Shown: piece by piece, positions 7,858 through 16,550 of the stretch
Layout: the number at the start of each line of letters is the position of its first letter
Position numbering within the stretch: position 1 is the first letter of the stretch
Assembly: GCF_019737615.1 (NCBI RefSeq)
Contig: NZ_JAHKKS010000001.1
Coordinates: forward strand, 124,001 to 188,000
Reading direction: 5' to 3'
Source of the DNA: Sphingobium xanthum
GTDB taxonomy: Bacteria; Pseudomonadota; Alphaproteobacteria; Sphingomonadales; Sphingomonadaceae
DNA length: 64,000 nt
Translations under genes and position numbers: made by a program
Notes under the pieces: generated by a model
The model's input: only the letters and a program-made list of their open reading frames with translations
Databases searched by the model: none
What the model was told of the DNA's origin: nothing

Positions 7858-8060
7858 TACTGGCGCGGGGCAGCCCCACGAAGGTGATGATGCTCTCGGC
7901 CGCGCCTTCCTTGCCGTCGCCGCCGACGAAATTGTCATCGACGATGAGGCCCTTGAGCACATGACTGGTAGCGTCTGCGCCCTCGACGGGGTCCAGGTTA
8001 CGAGGTGCCCGAAGAGAGTGCGCCGGCGAGGCTGGCGTTGGCTGCGGGTCGGCGAGATCG
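7858..8060 (-). pseudogene. Decayed copy of the M28 peptidase 3' end
   Basis: On the minus strand this gap matches the last part of the M28 peptidase gene at 9633-10955. The remnant encodes VLKGLIVDDNFVG, GAAESIITF and GLP in the same order as the intact gene, and its upstream part still spells ASLAGALSS. It is not functional: a one-base change creates a frameshift and stop after ASLAGALSSGTS, about 66 bases in the middle and about 9 bases near the end are deleted, and the original stop is out of frame. The 5' two thirds of the gene are missing. The copy sits on the other side of the REC-REC-GGDEF gene, in the same orientation as the intact peptidase. Confidence 0.85.
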
Positions 8061-8083
8061 CTGCCGGCGCCCGTTTCCAGGGC

Positions 8084-9400
8084 TCAGTAAAACATCGCGT
8101 CGTAGATGACGCGGTTTCGTCCCTGGTTCTTCGCCATATACAGCATCTGATCCGCCGCGTTCAGATTATTGTCCATGCCTTCCGTGTGCTGGAAGATGGC
8201 GGCGCCAATCGAGACCGTGACGCTGAGCACTGCCCCGGTCGTCGGGATCATCAGATCGGCGATGGCTTCGCGAATCTGCTCGCATCGCGCCTTGACCGCT
8301 TCGGCTTTCATGTTCGGCCAGAACATCACGAATTCCTCGCCGCCGAAGCGCGCCGTGATTGCATCGCCGGCGCCGTTCAGCTCGTCGATGACCTCCGCGA
8401 CCAGCCTGATGACCGTGTCGCCGGTATCATGACCGTAAGTGTCGTTGACCTTCTTGAAATGGTCGATGTCGAGGATCGCGATCGATCCCTCCTGTCTTTG
8501 CTCCTTCATCGTCTCGATCGCGCTTCGGGCGCCCTCGAAAAAGGCGCGGCGGTTGTAGAGCCCGGTCAGCGGATCCCGTTCCGCCAGGAAGCGCAGCGTC
8601 TTGATCTGCTTGAGCGTCTCGATGTTGCTTTCGATGCGGTATTTGACTTCTTCCGCGATGAAGGGCCGATAGATGAAATCGGACGCGCCGGCCTTCAGGA
8701 ACGAGGCCGAGAGAAACGGGTCGGACGAAGTGGAAATGCCGATCACCCGCAGCCGGTCACCGGCATATTGGGCGCGGATGCGGCGCGTGAGCTCATGCCC
8801 GTCCATGTCCGGCATGTGAAAATCGGTGACGACGAGTTCGATCTCCGGATGTCCGGCCAATATTTCGAGCGCGCCCGTGCCGGACTCGGCCTCCAGGACG
8901 CGGTAGCTCTGCTGCCGGAGCAGCGTGACCAGCGTGGCGCGAGCGGTCCGCGAATCATCGACCACCAGAATTGGGGGCGCGGTCTCGTCCGTGAGCCGGA
9001 AGACGGCTTTCGCGACATTGTCGAAGGCGTCCTTCGCATCCTTGACGAAATAGTCGACAATGTTGGGCGTGGCGAACCGCGCACGAACCTTTCGGTTGAG
9101 TGTCGCGGTAAACAGGATTGTCGGCACATCCAGATCCGAAAGCAGATCGAGGATTTCGCCATGGGGCGCGTCCGGCAGATTGAGGCCGGTCACGGCAACA
9201 ACCGGACGCTGCTCGGCGAGCGCGAGGGCGGCATCGGCATAGGTCTTGTACCAGACCACGTCGATCGCCCCTTCCGCTTCCATGCTGTTCTTGAGCAGCA
9301 TGCCGACCGCAATGGAATCCTCGATGAGAAAGACGCTACGGGACGAGACTGAGACGGGCCTGTTTTGCGGTACCCGATCGATCTTCCTCAAGAGGCTCAT
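8084..9400 (-). CDS. Dual-receiver diguanylate cyclase (REC-REC-GGDEF), PleD-like
   Basis: 438 residues from the ATG at 9400 (MSLLRKIDR); an ATG 24 bases upstream is possible. Receiver 1 (about 20-135) is degenerate: the phosphoacceptor position reads VTGLNLPD, with Gly for Asp. Receiver 2 (about 145-265) is intact, with VVDDSRTAR, acceptor Asp in VVTDFHMPDMDGHE and YRPF for the usual KP. The GGDEF domain (about 280-438) has an intact active site, RFGGEEF, but no RxxD inhibitory site in the usual place, so product inhibition by c-di-GMP may be absent. The domain order resembles PleD except that the degenerate receiver comes first. Likely product: c-di-GMP, controlling surface attachment or motility. 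Confidence 0.93.
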   Translation of the reverse strand: MSLLRKIDRVPQNRPVSVSSRSVFLIEDSIAVGMLLKNSMEAEGAIDVVWYKTYADAALALAEQRPVVAVTGLNLPDAPHGEILDLLSDLDVPTILFTATLNRKVRARFATPNIVDYFVKDAKDAFDNVAKAVFRLTDETAPPILVVDDSRTARATLVTLLRQQSYRVLEAESGTGALEILAGHPEIELVVTDFHMPDMDGHELTRRIRAQYAGDRLRVIGISTSSDPFLSASFLKAGASDFIYRPFIAEEVKYRIESNIETLKQIKTLRFLAERDPLTGLYNRRAFFEGARSAIETMKEQRQEGSIAILDIDHFKKVNDTYGHDTGDTVIRLVAEVIDELNGAGDAITARFGGEEFVMFWPNMKAEAVKARCEQIREAIADLMIPTTGAVLSVTVSIGAAIFQHTEGMDNNLNAADQMLYMAKNQGRNRVIYDAMFY

Positions 9401-9500
9401 CCTGCAATTTCCATCCCTGAACAACCGATGCGCGCCGCAATGCGCGACGGCTGAGCAGATGAGTGTCGCAGAAATTCGCTGTCGAACCGTTACCGACCAA

Positions 9501-9519
9501 TTGTCACGGTCTTTGACAA
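9501..9519. promoter_or_regulatory. Inverted repeat upstream of the GGDEF gene
   Basis: TTGTCA-N7-TGACAA, a perfect 6-bp dyad centred 110 bases upstream of the cyclase start. It could be an operator; the right arm read on the minus strand (TTGTCA) also resembles a -35 element. No known regulator is recognised. Confidence 0.3.
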
Positions 9520-9632
9520 TGGGTGGCCATGCGTCGCCATGAACGAGCGCGGCGGCCGAGATCGGCGATCATCCGGCCTGCCAGCCGGGCCACGGTGTGA
9601 CGCCTTTCACCGTGGCGGAGGCATGAACGCCT

Positions 9633-10955
9633 TCACTGCCTGGGTGGCAATCCCGCGAAGGTGATGATGCTCTCGGCGGCGCCTTCCCTGCCATCGCCGC
9701 CGATGGCGGCGACGCCGACGAAATTATCGTCGACGATAAGGCCCTTGAGGACGTGGCTGGTCGCGTCCGCGCTGACGCGCGGACCGGCGATCCAGTCGCG
9801 GCTGTCGGCGGGGCGGGTGTAGATGCGGTAGCCGGCGGCGCCCTTGACCGGAGTCCAGGTGACCGTCGTGTCGGACGAGAGCGCGCCGGCGAGGCTGGCG
9901 CTGGCCGGCGCGGTCGGCGCGGCGGCGAGGGCGCGCATCGTCGCGACGTTGAGCGCGGTCACGCGGGCGAGATAGGGGAAGTCCATCCGGTCGACCGTAT
10001 CGCCATAGACGACGCCCGCCTCGGTGCGCAGGTCCTGATGCTGATGGCGGTAATTCTCGACGCCGACCGAGAAGCGCACGGCGGGATAGCCGAGCGCGAG
10101 CGATGGCTGGTGATCGCCGCCGCGCTGGAAGCGATCGGGGCGCCGCACCGCCATGACTGCGAGGCCGCCCTGGCCAACGCCGCTCTGGCTCACGCCCTGC
10201 ACATAGCGCATGAGCGCGCGGCTGGGGCCGTCATCCTCGCCGCCCGAACCACGGCGGATCTGCGCGGTGGCGAGGTCCTCGCTGGTGCGGATGCCCTCGG
10301 AAAAGACGCGGACGCGATCGGCGACGATGCGGCCGTCCGTACCGACCGTGTTGCCGACGATATCGTTGTTGAGCATCGCAGTCACATGCCAGCCGCGCGC
10401 TTTGGCGGTGCGGGCGAGCAGTTCGCCGCCCCACAGGCCCTGTTCCTCGCCGGAGAGCAAGGCATAGACGATAGTCGCGCGGTGCTTGTCCTTGCTGAGC
10501 AGCCGCGCCGCCTCGATCACGAGCGCGCAGCCCGATGCGTCGTCATTGGCGCCGGGTGCGTCGGCGGTGGCATTCATGACGTCGGTGACGCGGCTGTCGA
10601 TATGTGCCGCGACGATGATCACATTGTCCCAGCCGTCGCTGCCGGGCTGGATCGCCAGCACATCCTCGATGCGGACGCCCGCGGGTGCGCGCGGGCCGGT
10701 GAACTGGTCGCCGATCGTCTCGACGGTCAGGCAATCGCCGCAGGCCTTGCCGATGCGGGCGAACTCACCGGCCGCCCAGCGCCGTGCGGCGCCGATGCCG
10801 CGCCTGGGATCGGTCGCGGAGGACAGGCTGTGGCGCGTGCCGAAAGAGACAAGCGTTTCCACGTCTGCCTTCAGTCGCGCGGGATCGGGCGTGGCGGTCT
10901 GCGCGAAGAGTGGCGCGGCGATCAGCGCCGTCGCGAGGAGCCAGCTGTGTCGCAT
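9633..10955 (-). CDS. Secreted M28-family zinc aminopeptidase
   Basis: 440 residues from the ATG at 10955, which opens a clean signal peptide (MRHSWLLATALIAAPLFAQ); the ATG at 10973 overlaps the upstream gene and is less likely. Zinc-ligand motifs of peptidase family M28 are present: IVAAHIDSR, PGANDDASGCALVIEAARLL and LLSGEEQGLWGGELLA, followed by a later metal-binding segment. The last 90 residues (TVTWTPVKGAAGYRIYTRPADS...) look like a fibronectin-III-like accessory domain. The enzyme probably hydrolyses peptides in the periplasm. It follows the phosphatase gene by 7 bases. A decayed duplicate of its 3' end lies at 7858-8060. Confidence 0.88.
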   Translation of the reverse strand: MRHSWLLATALIAAPLFAQTATPDPARLKADVETLVSFGTRHSLSSATDPRRGIGAARRWAAGEFARIGKACGDCLTVETIGDQFTGPRAPAGVRIEDVLAIQPGSDGWDNVIIVAAHIDSRVTDVMNATADAPGANDDASGCALVIEAARLLSKDKHRATIVYALLSGEEQGLWGGELLARTAKARGWHVTAMLNNDIVGNTVGTDGRIVADRVRVFSEGIRTSEDLATAQIRRGSGGEDDGPSRALMRYVQGVSQSGVGQGGLAVMAVRRPDRFQRGGDHQPSLALGYPAVRFSVGVENYRHQHQDLRTEAGVVYGDTVDRMDFPYLARVTALNVATMRALAAAPTAPASASLAGALSSDTTVTWTPVKGAAGYRIYTRPADSRDWIAGPRVSADATSHVLKGLIVDDNFVGVAAIGGDGREGAAESIITFAGLPPRQ

Positions 10956-10962
10956 CGGCCGC

Positions 10963-11742
10963 TTAACCCGCATAAGCCGAGGTGCTCAGGAACCATTGCT
11001 CGGTGCCTTCGAGGCCCACGGCGGTAAGCACCCCGGAAACATAGGCGCCGGTATCGATGCCCATGCGATTGCCGCGTTGTTCGACGCCGCTGGTGATCGA
11101 ATGGCCATGGACGACGAAATATTGATGCGGCGCGTCGAAGTTCAGAAACTCATCGCGGATCCAGCGCAGATCGCGGCTTTCCTGTTCGTCCATCGGCACC
11201 TGCGGGCGGATGCCGGCATGGACGAAGGCATAATTGCCGATCAGCACCTTCTCTTCCATGCTTTCCATGAATTGCAGATGCCGCTCGGGCACGGCGGTCA
11301 TCAGCCAGTCGCGCAACTGGCCGAGTGTCATCTGGTCGAGATCGTTCTCGGTGGCGCCGTAGCTCAGCAGCGTCTCGCGCCCGCCGATCCGCGTCATGAA
11401 GCGCAACGCGCTCTCGTCGCCGCGCGCCGCCATGAGAAAGACTTCCTCATGATTGCCCTGCAGGCAGGTGACGTCCGGCCACCATTCGCGCAGCTGCATC
11501 ACGAAATCGAGCACGCCCGCACTGTCCGGCCCGCGATCGACGAAATCGCCGAGCATCACCAGCTGCGTCGCGCCGACGGGGCCGCGCGCGAGATCGTCGT
11601 CGGCGATCTTGTCGATGAGCTCGGTCAGAAGGTCGAGACGGCCGTGAATGTCGCCGATGGCATAGACACGGCGTCCCTCGCCGAGGTCGGGCGGATCGAC
11701 CAGAAGGTCCGGAGCGGACTTCGATTTGAAGAGGCCGAACAT
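10963..11742 (-). CDS. PPP-family metallophosphoesterase (serine/threonine phosphatase-like)
   Basis: 259 residues. The complete PPP signature is visible: AIGDIHGRLDLL, MLGDFVDRGPDS and LQGNHEEVFL, with later His ligands in FVHAGIRP and VVHGHSIT. These bind the dinuclear metal centre. Size and sequence fit bacterial PrpA-like phosphatases or related Ap4A/phosphoprotein hydrolases; the substrate cannot be told from sequence. It precedes the M28 peptidase by 7 bases and follows dcd after a 78-base spacer. Confidence 0.88.
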   Translation of the reverse strand: MFGLFKSKSAPDLLVDPPDLGEGRRVYAIGDIHGRLDLLTELIDKIADDDLARGPVGATQLVMLGDFVDRGPDSAGVLDFVMQLREWWPDVTCLQGNHEEVFLMAARGDESALRFMTRIGGRETLLSYGATENDLDQMTLGQLRDWLMTAVPERHLQFMESMEEKVLIGNYAFVHAGIRPQVPMDEQESRDLRWIRDEFLNFDAPHQYFVVHGHSITSGVEQRGNRMGIDTGAYVSGVLTAVGLEGTEQWFLSTSAYAG

Positions 11743-11820
11743 GGTCAGATCAGTATAAGACGAGGCGGCGCATAAGAGCCAGCCTTATCGTTGCAAGTGC
11801 GAAGAAAGTGTTGCCTCTGG

Positions 11821-12375
11821 TCAGAGCTTCGGGAGCGTGACGCCCAGCTGGCCCATATATTTGCCGGCCCGGTCCGCATAACTCGTCTCGCAGGGCTCGT
11901 TGCCTTCGAGGAACAGGAACTGGCAGGCGCCTTCATTGGCGTAAATCTTGGCCGGAAGCGGCGTCGTGTTCGAAAATTCCAGCGTGACATGGCCTTCCCA
12001 GCCCGGCTCGAGCGGCGTCACGTTCACGATGATGCCGCAGCGCGCATAGGTCGACTTGCCGAGGCAGATCACGAGGACGTCACGGGGAATGCGGAAATAC
12101 TCGACCGTGCGGGCCAAGGCGAAGCTGTTGGGCGGGATGATGCACACGTCGGTCTTGCGATCGACAAAGCTGTTCGCGGCGAAATCCTTGGGATCGACCA
12201 CGGCGCTATCGACATTGGTGAAGATCTTGAACTCGTCGGCGACGCGCGCGTCATAGCCATAGGAGGAGAGGCCGTAGCTGATGCAACCCTCGCGCCGCTG
12301 GCTCTCCACGAAGGGCTCGATCATGCCCGTCTGCTGTGCCTGGGTGCGAATCCATTTGTCGGAGAGTATTGCCAT
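11821..12375 (-). CDS. dcd: dCTP deaminase
   Basis: 184 residues, the normal length. The N-terminus [22 protein letters not shown], the segment [17 protein letters not shown], the active-site region [31 protein letters not shown] and [11 protein letters not shown] are all characteristic. Dcd converts dCTP to dUTP for thymidylate synthesis. It follows the P-loop kinase gene by 2 bases and belongs to a nucleotide-metabolism run with cdd. Confidence 0.97.
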   Translation of the reverse strand: MAILSDKWIRTQAQQTGMIEPFVESQRREGCISYGLSSYGYDARVADEFKIFTNVDSAVVDPKDFAANSFVDRKTDVCIIPPNSFALARTVEYFRIPRDVLVICLGKSTYARCGIIVNVTPLEPGWEGHVTLEFSNTTPLPAKIYANEGACQFLFLEGNEPCETSYADRAGKYMGQLGVTLPKL

Positions 12376-12377
12376 GG

Positions 12378-12953
12378 TCAGCTTGCTAGTGGCTCGGCGC
12401 GGGGAAGGCCAGATGGTTCACCCAAGGCGAGGCGCGCGATCAGCGCTTCCGCCTCGGCGGGGTGACGCAGATGGTGGCGGGTGATGCCGGGCGGGAGGGC
12501 GCGCATCATCTCGCCATATTGCGTGCGGCGCCTTTTGTGGGTGGACCATGCCCAGCGAACGGGGTGGCCGGGGTCCAGCCAGCGCGAGAAGCCCTCGGTA
12601 TTGCCGGTGCCGGGCCATAGCTCGCGGCCCGAGATCGCGCGATCGAACGAGCGGAGGACGACGCGCCACATGACCAGCGTTCGCGCATAGTCCAGCCAGA
12701 CGAAATGCGTGATGCGGTCCATGATCATCGGCCGCACGCGCGCATAATTGCCGTCGGTGACCCACTGCTCGCCGGCGATTGCATCGGCCACGCGGGCGGA
12801 GAAGGTCTCGGGCTCCTGCTCGTTGAGATCGCGCCAGCCGGGCTGCCAATTGATCGCGTCGAGTTCGATCACCGGCAGGTCGAGCGCTGTGCCGAGCCGC
12901 CGCGCCAGGGTCGACTTGCCCGAGCCGGAGGTGCCGACCACCGAAATTCGCAT
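12378..12953 (-). CDS. P-loop nucleotide kinase of the adenylate-kinase-like (FlaR / topology-modulation) group
   Basis: 191 residues from ATG 12953 ([21 protein letters not shown]); an in-frame ATG 12 bases upstream is possible. Walker A is GTSGSGKST. The segment [18 protein letters not shown], the [11 protein letters not shown] motif and [21 protein letters not shown] are typical of the adenylate-kinase-like proteins once named DNA topology modulation protein FlaR. The substrate is unproven; location between cdd and dcd is compatible with (deoxy)nucleotide metabolism. Confidence 0.82.
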   Translation of the reverse strand: MRISVVGTSGSGKSTLARRLGTALDLPVIELDAINWQPGWRDLNEQEPETFSARVADAIAGEQWVTDGNYARVRPMIMDRITHFVWLDYARTLVMWRVVLRSFDRAISGRELWPGTGNTEGFSRWLDPGHPVRWAWSTHKRRRTQYGEMMRALPPGITRHHLRHPAEAEALIARLALGEPSGLPRAEPLAS

Positions 12954-12971
12954 CGGCGAGCGCATCGCCGC

Positions 12972-13418
12972 TCATCCGATGCCGAGATTGGCCGGCCCGA
13001 ATGCCTCGGGCAACAGAAAGTCGAGATCGAAGCGCCTGACTGCCTCGCCCACGGGCGCGGCGCAGAGGATGGTCAGGTCGCGCCCGGCCATGTCCTGCGC
13101 TTCCTTGATGATCTGGCGGCAGCGGCCGCAGGGCGTGATGACGTCGCTGCTGGCCGCGCCCATCGGCCCGCCGGTGACGGCGATGGCGGCGATGTCGCGC
13201 AGGCGGCCCTGCGCGTTGGCGGCGGCGATCGCGACCGTCTCGGCGCAGAGCGAGAGGCCGTAGCTCGCATTCTCGAAATTGCTGCCCGTCAGGATCGACC
13301 CGTCGGTCATGCGCAGCGCCGCGCCGACCGCGAAGTTGCTGTATGGCGCATGGGCATTGGCGATCGCGCCGCGCGCTGCCGCGATCAGTTGCTGCTCGTC
13401 ATCGGTCAAGTCGCTCAT
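12972..13418 (-). CDS. cdd: Cytidine deaminase
   Basis: 148 residues from ATG 13418 (MSDLTDDEQQLIAAARGAI); the longer frame has an implausible N-terminus. Zinc-site motifs are intact: NFENASYGLSLCAETVAI (Cys-Ala-Glu, catalytic Glu) and TPCGRCRQII (two Cys ligands). It belongs to the short tetrameric class with three Cys ligands. It deaminates cytidine and deoxycytidine for pyrimidine salvage. Its ATG overlaps the stop of the upstream GH25-like gene (ATGA). Confidence 0.95.
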   Translation of the reverse strand: MSDLTDDEQQLIAAARGAIANAHAPYSNFAVGAALRMTDGSILTGSNFENASYGLSLCAETVAIAAANAQGRLRDIAAIAVTGGPMGAASSDVITPCGRCRQIIKEAQDMAGRDLTILCAAPVGEAVRRFDLDFLLPEAFGPANLGIG

Positions 13419-14122
13419 GGTCGCACCACATCCCACTCGATCGGCCCATCAATGCCGTCCACGCGCTTCCATGTCGAGGCCGTCCACATCACCCAGGGGC
13501 GCGTGGCATAATCGGGCGGGAAGAATTCGCCTTCCAGCCAGAGCGTGCGGTTGATGCCGCTGGCGACGTCATATTGCGCCTCGAACGCATGGCTGACGCG
13601 GATGAGGGCGGGCTTGGCCGCGTGAGTCTCGATCTGGTTGAGGAAGGTGTTGAGCTCGGCGAGCAACGTGTCGCGATTCGGCCGCTTGCCGCATTCGGGC
13701 CGGAAATCGAGCTGCACCACCGGCGGCAGCATGGCGGCATCGCGCGGCACCGTGGCGATGAAGCGGGTCGCCTGCTCGGACGCCGGGCTGCAGAGGGTGA
13801 AGCGATGGACTGCGCCATAGCGAAGGCCGATGCCCTTTGCGCCGGCAAGATAGTCGTCAAAGGCCGGGTCGCGCGCTTCCGCGCCGCTAGTCGCGAGCAG
13901 ATAGACGAAGTCCGCGCCCGATGCGCGGGCCATGCGCCAGTTGATCTCGCCGGCGCCGGCATCGAGCGTCATGCCCTGCACGGCGAAGCGGCTGCGCGAC
14001 GGCGTCCAGCTCCGCGCGAACCAGGCAAGCGCGCCGAGGATCAGCGCGCCGATCAGCACGGTCGCGATCAGGATACGCAACGGTGTGAGCTTGATGCGGC
14101 GGCGGGCGGGGCGGGAAGCCAT
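13415..14122 (-). CDS. GH25 lysozyme-like membrane-anchored protein with altered catalytic positions
   Basis: 235 residues from ATG 14122. A basic N-terminus is followed by one membrane helix (about 14-36), so the rest lies in the periplasm. The fold pattern is that of GH25 muramidases: QGMTLDAGAGEINW (about 49-62), FVYLLATSG, YGAVHRFTLCSPASEQATRFI (about 102-122), LPPVVQLDF (132-140) and a closing RPWVMWTAS segment. In typical GH25 enzymes the first segment reads G-I-D-V-S and the strand after PPV carries D-x-E. Here those positions are Thr52 and Gln137-Leu-Asp139, so normal catalysis is doubtful. It overlaps cdd by 4 bases. Confidence 0.8.
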   Translation of the reverse strand: MASRPARRRIKLTPLRILIATVLIGALILGALAWFARSWTPSRSRFAVQGMTLDAGAGEINWRMARASGADFVYLLATSGAEARDPAFDDYLAGAKGIGLRYGAVHRFTLCSPASEQATRFIATVPRDAAMLPPVVQLDFRPECGKRPNRDTLLAELNTFLNQIETHAAKPALIRVSHAFEAQYDVASGINRTLWLEGEFFPPDYATRPWVMWTASTWKRVDGIDGPIEWDVVRP

Positions 14123-14130
14123 CGTGGTCC

Positions 14131-14613
14131 TCAGCCGCGAATGTGCAGCACGCAAATGAGCGTGAAGAGGCGCCGGGCCGTGTCGAAATCGACCTCGATC
14201 TTGCCCGCCAGGCGGCCCATCAGAAGCTCCGCCGCTTCGTTGTGGATGGCGCGCCGGGCCATGTCGACCGTCTCGATCTGCTGCGGCGTCGCGTCGCGAA
14301 TGGCGCGCTGATAGCTCTCGAAGATCGCGAAATAGTCGCGAATGGCGCGCTTGAAGCTGGCGAGGCCGAGAATGACGGCTTCCAGCGGCGCATCGTCGGC
14401 GTGGCGGATCTCGATCACCAGCCGCCCGTCGGCCACGCGCAGGAACACCTTATAGGGGCCGTCATGCCCGTCCGCAGCACTGCGCACGGGGCTGAAGCTG
14501 TTTTCCTCGAGCAGATCGAAAATGGCGATGCGCCGCTCCTGCTCGACGTCCGCGTTGCGCCACAGGATCGTCTTTTCGTCGAGGACGATATCGATGATGC
14601 GGGGGTCGGCCAT
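14131..14613 (-). CDS. UPF0262 family protein
   Basis: 160 residues from ATG 14613 (MADPRIIDIVLDEKTILWRN). The sequence matches the alphaproteobacterial UPF0262 family: IAIFDLLEENSFSP, GPYKVFLRVADGRLVIEIRH, FKRAIRDYFAIFESYQRAIRDATPQQIETVDMARRAIHNEAAELL. No function is known for the family. It is cytoplasmic and in the same direction as the GH25-like gene 8 bases downstream. Confidence 0.92.
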   Translation of the reverse strand: MADPRIIDIVLDEKTILWRNADVEQERRIAIFDLLEENSFSPVRSAADGHDGPYKVFLRVADGRLVIEIRHADDAPLEAVILGLASFKRAIRDYFAIFESYQRAIRDATPQQIETVDMARRAIHNEAAELLMGRLAGKIEVDFDTARRLFTLICVLHIRG

Positions 14614-14788
14614 CCGCTGCTTCCCTAGGCTGGCGCGGGGAGGGGGGCAAGGCACGACGATATTTCTCCCCTTCTCTGAAGAGGAGGGGCTTAATAGATG
14701 TCCCCGATCTTATCCCCAGCTTAGCCAACAGACATTTCACCGAACGACTCTTGCGCGGCGAGTCCGGAAAGCCGATTGTGTTCCACCC

Positions 14789-16279
14789 ATGGCCGATCCG
14801 ACCCCTCTCACGCTGGTGCCCGACACCGGCCCCGAAGTCCGCCTGCCGCGCAATGTCGAGGCGGAAGCAGCGCTGCTGGGCGCGCTTATGGTCGATAATC
14901 GCATCGTCGAGGATGTGCAGATGGAGCTCAAGCCCCTGCATTTCTTCGAACCGCTGCACGGCCGCATCTACGACGCGATCCTCAAGCTGGTCGATCGCAA
15001 CATGGTCGCCAATCCGGTGACGCTCAAGCCGTTGATGGAAGCCGATCCGGCGCTCAAGGAGCTGGGCGGGCCGGGCTATCTGGCGCAGATGACCGGCAGC
15101 GGCGCGGCCGTGATTGGCGCGCGCGACTTCGCCCGCCAGATCTACGATCTGGCGCTGCTGCGCGAGTTGATCGGTGTCGGCCGCGACCTCGTCGACAAGG
15201 CGCTCGACACGTCCGAATCGATCGATCCCAAGGGCCAGATCGAGCAGGCCGAAATGGCGCTCTATGCCGTCGCCGAATCCGGCGGCGACACGGGCAGCAT
15301 GAAGACCTTCGCTCATGCGACGCGGCTCGCGGTCGAGATGGCGGAGAAGGCGCTGAACTCGGGCGGCCATGTCTCGGGCATCACCACGGGCCTCGACGGG
15401 CTCAACAGCCGCACCGGCGGCCTGCACCCTTCCGACCTCATCATCGTCGCCGGGCGTCCTGGCATGGGCAAGAGCTCGCTGGCGACCAACATCGCCTATA
15501 ATGCCGCGCGCCGTTGGGTGCGCGACAGGGCGGACGGGATCGATCCGGCCAAGTCGATCGGCGCGCCGGTCGCGATCTTCAACCTCGAAATGTCGGCCGA
15601 CCAGCTCGCCACCCGTATCCTTGCCGAGCAGTCGGGCATCAGCGGCGAGGCGCTGCGCATGGGCAAGATCAGCCATGCCGACTTCCAGAATCTCGTCCGC
15701 GCCTCGCGCGAGTTGCAGGACCTGCCGCTCTATATCGACGATACGGCGGGCCTCACCATCGCGGCGATGCGTACGCGCGCGCGGCGGCTGAAGCGGCGGC
15801 ATGACATCGGCATGATCGTGGTCGACTATCTCCAGCTGCTCCAGGGCTCCGGCAAGACGGGTGACAACCGCGTCAATGAAATCTCGGAGATCAGTCGCGG
15901 CCTCAAGACGCTGGCCAAGGAGTTGCAGGTGCCGGTGATTGCGCTTTCCCAGCTCAGCCGCGCGGTCGAAAGCCGCGAGGACAAAAGGCCGCAGCTCTCG
16001 GACCTTCGCGAATCCGGCTCGATCGAGCAGGACGCCGACATGGTCTGGTTCCTCTATCGCGAGGACTATTACGAGATGAGCAAGGAGCCGAACATCGAGC
16101 AGGACCCGGCCGCCTATGCGCAGTGGGCCGAGAAGATGGACCGCATCAAGGGCCATTCCGAGCTGATCGTCGCCAAGCAGCGCCACGGCGCGACCGGCAA
16201 GGTGCGGCTGTTCTTCGACTCCAAGATCACCAAGTTCACCGATCTGGCCGACGACCGGTTCGGGAATGACGACGACTGA
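14789..16279 (+). CDS. dnaB: Replicative DNA helicase DnaB
   Basis: 496 residues from ATG 14789 (MADPTPLTLVP). The N-terminal primase-interacting domain (about 20-125) starts with LPRNVEAEAALLGALMVDN. The RecA-like C-terminal domain has Walker A GRPGMGKSS, FNLEMSADQLATR, Walker B IVVDYLQLL, and ALSQLSRAVESREDKRPQLSDLRESGSIEQDADMV with the arginine-finger region. It is the ring helicase that unwinds DNA at the fork. No intein or frameshift is seen. It is divergent from the UPF0262 gene; the 175-base intergenic region holds the promoters. Confidence 0.98.
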   Translation: MADPTPLTLVPDTGPEVRLPRNVEAEAALLGALMVDNRIVEDVQMELKPLHFFEPLHGRIYDAILKLVDRNMVANPVTLKPLMEADPALKELGGPGYLAQMTGSGAAVIGARDFARQIYDLALLRELIGVGRDLVDKALDTSESIDPKGQIEQAEMALYAVAESGGDTGSMKTFAHATRLAVEMAEKALNSGGHVSGITTGLDGLNSRTGGLHPSDLIIVAGRPGMGKSSLATNIAYNAARRWVRDRADGIDPAKSIGAPVAIFNLEMSADQLATRILAEQSGISGEALRMGKISHADFQNLVRASRELQDLPLYIDDTAGLTIAAMRTRARRLKRRHDIGMIVVDYLQLLQGSGKTGDNRVNEISEISRGLKTLAKELQVPVIALSQLSRAVESREDKRPQLSDLRESGSIEQDADMVWFLYREDYYEMSKEPNIEQDPAAYAQWAEKMDRIKGHSELIVAKQRHGATGKVRLFFDSKITKFTDLADDRFGNDDD

Positions 16280-16493
16280 CGGGGCCACCGAACGGCCGCA
16301 CGGCCTGTCTCGTGCAGATACCGATCCGGCGCGCTAAGTATTTCACAATACAGCGATATTCCGCACACTCGCAAGCGGAGGGAATTCCCAATTCCAGGTG
16401 AGCGGCGCTGATCGCTTGCCGGTTTGATGGTTTCATGCCGGCGACGATGCGCCGCGCATGTGCATGGTCGTTCGCCCGCGCGGCGATCGGGGG

Positions 16494-16529
16494 ACGGCCG
16501 CCTTCGCCCCACCCGAAGGCGGCCGTTTC
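16494..16529 (+). terminator. Hairpin terminator between dnaB and the DUF885 gene
   Basis: Perfect 13-bp stem ACGGCCGCCTTCG (16494-16506) / CGAAGGCGGCCGT (16514-16526) with a 7-base loop and TTT on the plus strand. It lies 215 bases after dnaB and just before the convergent DUF885 gene end. The rest of the gap 16280-16493 shows no gene. Confidence 0.65.
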
Positions 16530-16550
16530 CCTGACGCGCTGGCAGCGCGC

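Noticed and set aside
7961..9352. 463-codon open frame on the plus strand
   Set aside because: It is antisense to the REC-REC-GGDEF gene, whose domain motifs are unambiguous; high GC keeps the opposite strand open.
9753..11027. 424-codon plus-strand frame
   Set aside because: Antisense to the M28 peptidase with its signal peptide and zinc motifs; its own sequence is Ala/Asp/Arg-rich without any domain.
14614..14788. Possible replication origin or DnaA boxes upstream of dnaB
   Set aside because: Only one weak TTATCCCCA-like word is seen; no repeated DnaA boxes or AT-rich unwinding region.
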